A stretch of 64,000 nt of DNA from Bradyrhizobium vignae. Lineage in GTDB: Bacteria > Pseudomonadota > Alphaproteobacteria > Rhizobiales > Xanthobacteraceae. The notes under the pieces are model-generated. The model was not told the DNA's origin. It saw only the letters and a list, made by a program, of their open reading frames with translations, and did no database searches. The first letter of the stretch is position 1. Every line of letters starts with the position of its first letter. Positions 59,270-64,000 of the stretch are shown piece by piece. The stretch is taken from assembly GCF_004114425.1 (NCBI RefSeq), contig NZ_RDQF01000007.1, forward strand, positions 62,001 through 126,000, read 5' to 3'. Position numbers and translations under genes: made by a program.

Positions 59270-60703
59270 ATGGTCACGCAGATTGCGGCAACCAGCCTGT
59301 TCCGTGACCCTGATCGCGGCGTCAGCGACAATGTCGTGCTGCGGCACGACGGGGGCGTCATCACCGATATCTCGGAAGGAGCGGGGCCGGGGCCTCGCTC
59401 CTTCGTCATCCCGGCCTTCGTCAACGCCCATGATCATGCCCGCGCCACAGCGTCGTCCTTCGGCGCCGTCGGCATGCCCCTGGAAAGCTGGATCCTGCGG
59501 ACCGCATTGGGCTCACCAGTCGATCCCTATCTGACGGCAGCCTCTGCGTTGGCCCGTTCCGCCAAGGCAGGCTGCGCGGCCATGATGGTCCACTACACCC
59601 GCCCGAGCGGGACGATGCCGTTGGTCGACGAGGCCAAGGCCGTCGCGAAAGCTGCGTCCGACGTCGGCATCCGCATCGCGTTTGCGATGGCCGTGCGTGA
59701 CCGCAACCCGATCGTCTATGGTGATGCCGAGCCGGTGCTCTCGGGACTTCCCAGGGAGGACCGCAAGACCATCGAGGACCTCTTCGTTCGCACGCCGATC
59801 TCGCCCAAGGCTTATATCGAGCTGACCGACGCCATTGCCGCCGCCATCGCCGGCCCGATGGTCGACGTGCAACTCGGGCCCGCCGGCGTGCAATGGTGCT
59901 CGAAGCCGCTGCTGGAAGCGGTGGCCGAGAACTCCGCGCGGACCGGCCGCCGCATTCACATGCACCTCCTGGAAACGGTGTACCAGCGTGCCTGGGCCGA
60001 CCAGAATTTTCCCGATATGGTGCGTTGGCTGCGCGACGTTGGCTTCCTCTCCGAGCGGCTGACGCTGGCGCATTGCGTCCACGCCCGCCCGGACGAGCTG
60101 GAGATGATTGCAGCCTCCGGCGCACGCATCGTCACTAACTTCAGCTCGAATATGCATCTGCGCTCCGGCCTCGCCCCGATCCCGGGCGCCCACAAATGCG
60201 GCTGCCCCATCACTGTCGGCGTCGACGGGCTGGCGCTGGATGAGGATGACGATATCCTCCGCGAAATGCGGCTGGTGCTGATGGTACATGGCGGCCTCGG
60301 CTTCGAGGCGACATGGACACCGGCCGAAATGTTTGCACTCGCCATCCGCAACGGGCGCAGCGCCACCGGCGCGCCGGGTACCGGCGAACTCGCTGCTGGC
60401 AACCCCGCCGACTACGTCGTCATCGATCTCGACCGGCTCGATCGCGACGCGATCATGCCGGTCGATCCGATGGCGCTGCTGTTCGCGCGCGGCAATGCGT
60501 CGCTTGTGAAGGAGGTCGTCGTCGCCGGCAAGACCATCGCGAGGGAAGGGGTCTGTTCTGGCGTCGATCTGCCGGTGATCGAACAGGAATTGCGGGCAAT
60601 GTACCGCGCCAATGTCGGCAAGCTCCACAGCTTCCAGCGTGTGTGGCCGCCGCTGTCACAGCGACTGGAGGGCTGGTTCGAACAGCAGCTGACCTGCGAG
60701 TGA
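59270..60703 (+). CDS. Amidohydrolase/deaminase (AtzA/guanine deaminase-type)
   Basis: A 477-residue amidohydrolase-superfamily protein. Metal and catalytic residues: PAFVNAHDHARA (HxH, about 53), HMHLLETVYQRAW (about 234), LAHCVHARPDELEMI (about 266) and ITVGVDGLALDEDDDILREM (about 320). GGAGG lies 7 nt before the ATG. It directly follows the ABC receptor gene, suggesting that the imported compound is deaminated or ring-opened by it. The exact substrate is unknown. Confidence 0.85.
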   Translation: MVTQIAATSLFRDPDRGVSDNVVLRHDGGVITDISEGAGPGPRSFVIPAFVNAHDHARATASSFGAVGMPLESWILRTALGSPVDPYLTAASALARSAKAGCAAMMVHYTRPSGTMPLVDEAKAVAKAASDVGIRIAFAMAVRDRNPIVYGDAEPVLSGLPREDRKTIEDLFVRTPISPKAYIELTDAIAAAIAGPMVDVQLGPAGVQWCSKPLLEAVAENSARTGRRIHMHLLETVYQRAWADQNFPDMVRWLRDVGFLSERLTLAHCVHARPDELEMIAASGARIVTNFSSNMHLRSGLAPIPGAHKCGCPITVGVDGLALDEDDDILREMRLVLMVHGGLGFEATWTPAEMFALAIRNGRSATGAPGTGELAAGNPADYVVIDLDRLDRDAIMPVDPMALLFARGNASLVKEVVVAGKTIAREGVCSGVDLPVIEQELRAMYRANVGKLHSFQRVWPPLSQRLEGWFEQQLTCE

Positions 60704-60723
60704 CATGCCGAACGGCGCCGCGA

Positions 60724-60751
60724 CGGAATGTATATCACGGAATGTATATCA
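60724..60751. repeat. Exact tandem 14-bp repeat CGGAATGTATATCA x2
   Basis: CGGAATGTATATCA occurs at 60724-60737 and again at 60738-60751 without gap. Two copies at about one and a third helical turns could be a paired regulator site for the receptor gene that starts at 60853. Confidence 0.75.
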
Positions 60752-60852
60752 AAGAGCGATGGCTGGTAGACGCAGCCGCGTCTGGCGCTTGACGGACCTG
60801 TAGGCTATCAGCTCCTAGATAGTTCGACACCAGTCCGTTCGAGGAGTCCCTG

Positions 60853-61761
60853 ATGCGCCTACCTACCATTCTCCTGGCCCTGACATGTCTTGCGGGCGCA
60901 GCTTCAGCCGAAGACCTCACGGGCACGCTCCAGAAGGTCAAGGAGACCAAGAAGATCACGTTAGGCTATCAGGAAGCCTCGGTGCCATTCAGCTATCTCG
61001 ACGGCAACCAGAAGCCGGTCGGCTTCGCGATGGACATCTGCCTCAGGATCGTCGATGCCGTGAAGAAGCAGCTCGGCATGCCCGACATCGCAGTCGATTA
61101 TCTCGCCGTGACCTCGTCGAACCGGATCCCCTTAATGGTCAACGGCACGCTCGACCTGCATTGCTCGGCGACCACCAACAACGCCGACCGCCAGAAGCAG
61201 GTCGCTTTCACCAACACGCATTTCCTCAGCGCGACGCGGTTTGCCGCCAAGAAGGCCGCCAAGATCAACACCATCGACGATCTCAAGGGCAAGGCGGTGA
61301 CGGCGGTCGCGGGATCTGTGAATCTGACGCAACTCGCCAAGGTCAACGCCGACCGCAACCTCGGCATCAACATCATGCCGGCCAAGGACCAGGCCGAGGC
61401 CTTCCTGTTGCTGGAGACCGACCGCGCCCAGGCCTACGCACTCGACGACGTCCAGCTTGCGGTCGCGATCGCGCGGTCGAAGGAGCCGCAAGCATTCATG
61501 ATCAGCGAGGAGGCGTTCTCCAAACCGGAGCCCTACGGCATCATGCTGCGGCGAGAGGACGCTCCATTCAAGGCGCTCGCCGATCGCGCAACCGCGGAGC
61601 TTTATGCCAGCCCAGAGATCGAGGTCCTCTACAAGAAATGGCTGCAATCGCCGACACCGCCGAACGGCCTCAACTACAACGTCCCGATGTCATCAGCCTT
61701 GCGCAACGCGTTCAAGAAACCGAGCTCCAGCGCCGATCCCGATGTGTATGTGGCGAACTGA
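60853..61761 (+). CDS. GltI-like amino acid ABC transporter binding protein
   Basis: A 302-residue class 3 periplasmic receptor with signal peptide (cleavage near ASAED, residue 19). KITLGYQEASVPFSYLDGNQKPVGFAMDICLRIVDAVKK and GTLDLHCSATTNNADRQKQVAFT are typical of the glutamate/aspartate receptor GltI. No permease or ATPase gene follows, so it is an orphan here. GAGGAG lies 7-8 nt upstream of the ATG. Confidence 0.88.
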   Translation: MRLPTILLALTCLAGAASAEDLTGTLQKVKETKKITLGYQEASVPFSYLDGNQKPVGFAMDICLRIVDAVKKQLGMPDIAVDYLAVTSSNRIPLMVNGTLDLHCSATTNNADRQKQVAFTNTHFLSATRFAAKKAAKINTIDDLKGKAVTAVAGSVNLTQLAKVNADRNLGINIMPAKDQAEAFLLLETDRAQAYALDDVQLAVAIARSKEPQAFMISEEAFSKPEPYGIMLRREDAPFKALADRATAELYASPEIEVLYKKWLQSPTPPNGLNYNVPMSSALRNAFKKPSSSADPDVYVAN

Positions 61762-61782
61762 GGCGAAGGAAGAGCGCTCTGC

Positions 61783-62994
61783 TTAAGCGTTCGAATACTT
61801 CTTCAGTTCGAATCGCGCGATCTGGTTCCGGTGAACCTCATCCGGCCCGTCGGCAAGACGTAGCAGACGCGCGGTGGCGTAAGCTTGGGTCAGTCCGAAA
61901 TCGTTCGAGGTGCCGCCGCCGCCATGGGCCTGGATTGCCCAGTCGATGATCTGGCAGGCCATGTTGGGTACGGCAACCTTGATCATGGCGATCTCGGCCT
62001 TCGCGACCTTGTTGCCGACCGTGTCGATCGCGTGGGCCGCATTCAGCGTGAGCAGCCGCGCCTGCTCGATCATGATGCGGGCTTCCGCAATGCGCTCCTG
62101 CGTCACCGTCTGCTCCGAGACCGGCTTGCCGAAGGCAACCCGGCTGCGCACGCGCCGGCACATCTTCTCAAGCGTGCGTTCGGCAAGGCCGATCAGGCGC
62201 ATGCAATGATGGATGCGGCCGGGCCCGAGGCGGCCCTGCGCGATCTCGAAACCGCGGCCTTCGCCGAGCAGCATGTTCTCTTTGGGCACGCGTACATTTG
62301 TGAAGATCACTTCGGAAGCGCGGTCCGGCACGCCGTAGAAGCCGAACACGGGCAGGGGACGTTTCACCTCGATACCCGGCGTGTCCATCGGCACCAGGAT
62401 CATGGATTGCTGCTTGTGACGATCCGGATTGTCTGGGTCGGTCTTGCCCATGAAGATGCAGATCTTGCAGCGAGGGTCGGTCGCGTTGGTCGTGTACCAT
62501 TTGCGGCCGTTGATGACGTAATGGTCGCCGTCGCGCACGATCGAGCTTTCGATGTTGGTCGCATCGGATGATGCGACCGCCGGCTCGGTCATGGCGAAGC
62601 AGGAGCGGATCTCGCCTGCAAGCAGTGGCTTCAGCCAGCGCTCCTTGTCCTGCTCCGAGCCGTAGCGCTCCAGTACCTCCATGTTGCCGGTGTCGGGTGC
62701 CGAGCAGTTGAACACCTCCGGTGCGAGATGCGAGCGGCCCATCACCTCGCAGAGCGGCGCGTATTCGAGATTGGAAAGACCCGCGCCGTGATTGCTCTCG
62801 GGCAGGAACAGATTCCACAGCCCCTCGGCGCGCGCCAGCGGCTTCAGCTCCTCGATGACCGGATAGACCTTCCACGGCCCGAGCTCTTCGGCCTCGCGAT
62901 AGAACCGCTCCTCGTTCGGATAGATGTGCCGGTCCATGAAGCCTTCGAGCCTCCGCTTGAGCTCGACGACTTTGGGCGACATCGGGTAGAGCAT
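61783..62994 (-). CDS. Acyl-CoA dehydrogenase
   Basis: A 403-residue flavoprotein of the ACAD10/11-like group. [17 protein letters not shown] (about 126-142) contacts FAD and substrate, [21 protein letters not shown] follows, [18 protein letters not shown] and [44 protein letters not shown] are C-terminal signatures. It introduces the alpha-beta double bond of an acyl-CoA. The next upstream gene on its strand is an acyl-CoA synthetase. Confidence 0.92.
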   Translation of the reverse strand: MLYPMSPKVVELKRRLEGFMDRHIYPNEERFYREAEELGPWKVYPVIEELKPLARAEGLWNLFLPESNHGAGLSNLEYAPLCEVMGRSHLAPEVFNCSAPDTGNMEVLERYGSEQDKERWLKPLLAGEIRSCFAMTEPAVASSDATNIESSIVRDGDHYVINGRKWYTTNATDPRCKICIFMGKTDPDNPDRHKQQSMILVPMDTPGIEVKRPLPVFGFYGVPDRASEVIFTNVRVPKENMLLGEGRGFEIAQGRLGPGRIHHCMRLIGLAERTLEKMCRRVRSRVAFGKPVSEQTVTQERIAEARIMIEQARLLTLNAAHAIDTVGNKVAKAEIAMIKVAVPNMACQIIDWAIQAHGGGGTSNDFGLTQAYATARLLRLADGPDEVHRNQIARFELKKYSNA

Positions 62995-63043
62995 CTTTGG
63001 TCTCCTTGATCGATGGGCGGCACGGACGCGATCGCGGGCCGCT

Positions 63044-64000
63044 TCATGTGACGCGATACTCCCTAAATCTCTCGCGCAGCGCGGATTTCAGCACCTTGCC
63101 GGTGCCGGTCATCGGGAATTCATCGAGGAATTCGACGGCGTCCGGCAGCCACCAGCTCGCGATCTTCGGACGCATGTGGTCGAGCAGCGTCTTGCCGTCG
63201 ACGGTCGCGCCCTTCTTGCGGACGACGAGGAGGAGCGGGCGCTCCTGCCATTTCTCGTGTGTGATCGCGACCACAGCCGCTTGCAGCACGTCGGGATGGG
63301 ACAGCGCAATGTCCTCGAGCTGGATCGAGGAGATCCATTCGCCGCCGGACTTGATCACGTCCTTGGAGCGGTCGGTCAGCGTGACGTGGCCTTGGCCGTC
63401 GATCACGGCCATGTCGCCGGTGATCAGCCAGCCGTCGCGGTCGAGGCCCTCGTCGAGCTTCATGTAGCCGGAGGCGACCCAGGGCCCACGGGCGCGCAGA
63501 TGGCCGACGGTCTTGCCATCGCGCGGCAGCTCAACGCCGGCATCGTCGACGATGCGCAAGGCGGTGCCGAAACAGGCGCGCCCCGAGACTTGGCGCCGAT
63601 CGAATTTCTCCTTGTCGCTCAGATGTTCCGAGCCAGGCCGGAGGCTCGGCATCGAGCAGCCCAAGGCCTCGGTCATGCCCCAGGCCTGGATGTAATCGAC
63701 ATTGTACTCGCGCTTGAGCTTCTCGACCATCGCGCGGGGCGGGGCGGAGCCCGACGACAGCGTCGCGCGGAGCGTGGAGAATTTGTTGCCGGTGCGCCCA
63801 AGCCAGTCGAGCAGGATCAGCCAGAAGCTCGGCACGCCCGCCGAGAGTGTCACCTTCTCGCCCTCGAGCAATTCATAGAGCTTGTCGGGCTCGTAGTTGC
63901 GGCCGGGCAGCACCAGCTTCGAGCCGGTGTAGGGCGCGGTGAACGGCATGTTCCAGCCATTGCCGTGGAACAGCGGCGCCATCGGCATCATAACCTCGCG
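63044..64000 (-). CDS. Fatty acyl-CoA synthetase (AMP-forming), 5' end outside window
   Basis: At least 317 C-terminal residues of an ANL-family ligase. [19 protein letters not shown] and [12 protein letters not shown] hold the A5 motif; [41 protein letters not shown] holds the A7/A8 hinge; [18 protein letters not shown] has the catalytic Lys (A10). The gene runs off the right edge, so the N-terminus with the P-loop is not seen. It is 49 nt before the acyl-CoA dehydrogenase on the same strand and activates its substrate as acyl-CoA. Confidence 0.92.
   Translation of the reverse strand, partial: REVMMPMAPLFHGNGWNMPFTAPYTGSKLVLPGRNYEPDKLYELLEGEKVTLSAGVPSFWLILLDWLGRTGNKFSTLRATLSSGSAPPRAMVEKLKREYNVDYIQAWGMTEALGCSMPSLRPGSEHLSDKEKFDRRQVSGRACFGTALRIVDDAGVELPRDGKTVGHLRARGPWVASGYMKLDEGLDRDGWLITGDMAVIDGQGHVTLTDRSKDVIKSGGEWISSIQLEDIALSHPDVLQAAVVAITHEKWQERPLLLVVRKKGATVDGKTLLDHMRPKIASWWLPDAVEFLDEFPMTGTGKVLKSALRERFREYRVT

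Overview
The window is GC-rich, densely coded chromosomal DNA from an alphaproteobacterium, most likely Bradyrhizobium or a close relative. The evidence is a complete AcpXL/FabZXL/FabFXL/LpxXL cluster for the very-long-chain fatty acid of lipid A, tandem kup genes, a large AT-family autotransporter, several families of rhizobial intergenic palindromes, and many ABC-uptake plus catabolic-enzyme operons. No rRNA, tRNA, CRISPR array, insertion sequence or phage gene was seen. The assignment rests on protein character and gene order, not on a database search.

Layout. 0.1-10.3 kb: an RraA-like aldolase, a MotA/MotB-like stator pair, two tandem Kup potassium transporters, rhodanese, aminotransferase and a PotF-like binding protein. 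10.5-16.4 kb: a repeat-rich autotransporter interrupted by a frameshift, divergent from a CadC-like membrane regulator. 16.5-17.1 kb: a DUF433/DUF5615 toxin-antitoxin pair whose toxin is frameshifted. 17.1-21.3 kb: the lipid A C28-type acyl chain cluster. 21.5-26.0 kb: a small membrane protein, a ParB-like protein, MgtC, a peroxidase-like protein and a HerA-like ATPase.

26.4-42.4 kb is the catabolic heart. A catechol-dioxygenase-like gene under a palindromic operator is followed by NicA/NicB-type nicotinate hydroxylase, a 6-hydroxynicotinate-reductase-like protein, an UPF0280 protein, a DUF1185 protein, a branched-chain-type ABC transporter (LivK, fused LivHM, LivG, LivF), a MarR regulator, an enamidase-like amidohydrolase and a ferredoxin-NADP reductase. 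Together these look like a reductive nicotinate (or related N-heterocycle) pathway of the type known from Eubacterium barkeri, joined to an aerobic cytochrome-linked hydroxylase.

42.4-49.0 kb holds a P450 and then a probable general-stress cluster: a sigma-EcfG-like promoter, DUF2267 and CBS-domain proteins, five consecutive very small hydrophilic proteins each with its own strong ribosome binding site, a strong terminator, a DUF763 protein and an MscS channel. 49.1-53.2 kb is a TetR-led operon for 2-pyrone-4,6-dicarboxylate/4-oxalomesaconate breakdown (LigI, GalB-like, LigK, dihydroxyphthalate-decarboxylase-like) ending in a deleted oxidoreductase gene. The TetR promoter-operator is nearly copied in front of the dioxygenase 22.7 kb away. 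53.8-60.7 kb is a GntR-governed set: two cytosine-deaminase-type amidohydrolases, an NTF2-like protein and an SsuABC-like ABC transporter, with three matching TGCATGCA boxes. The window ends with a GltI-like binding protein, an acyl-CoA dehydrogenase and a truncated acyl-CoA synthetase.
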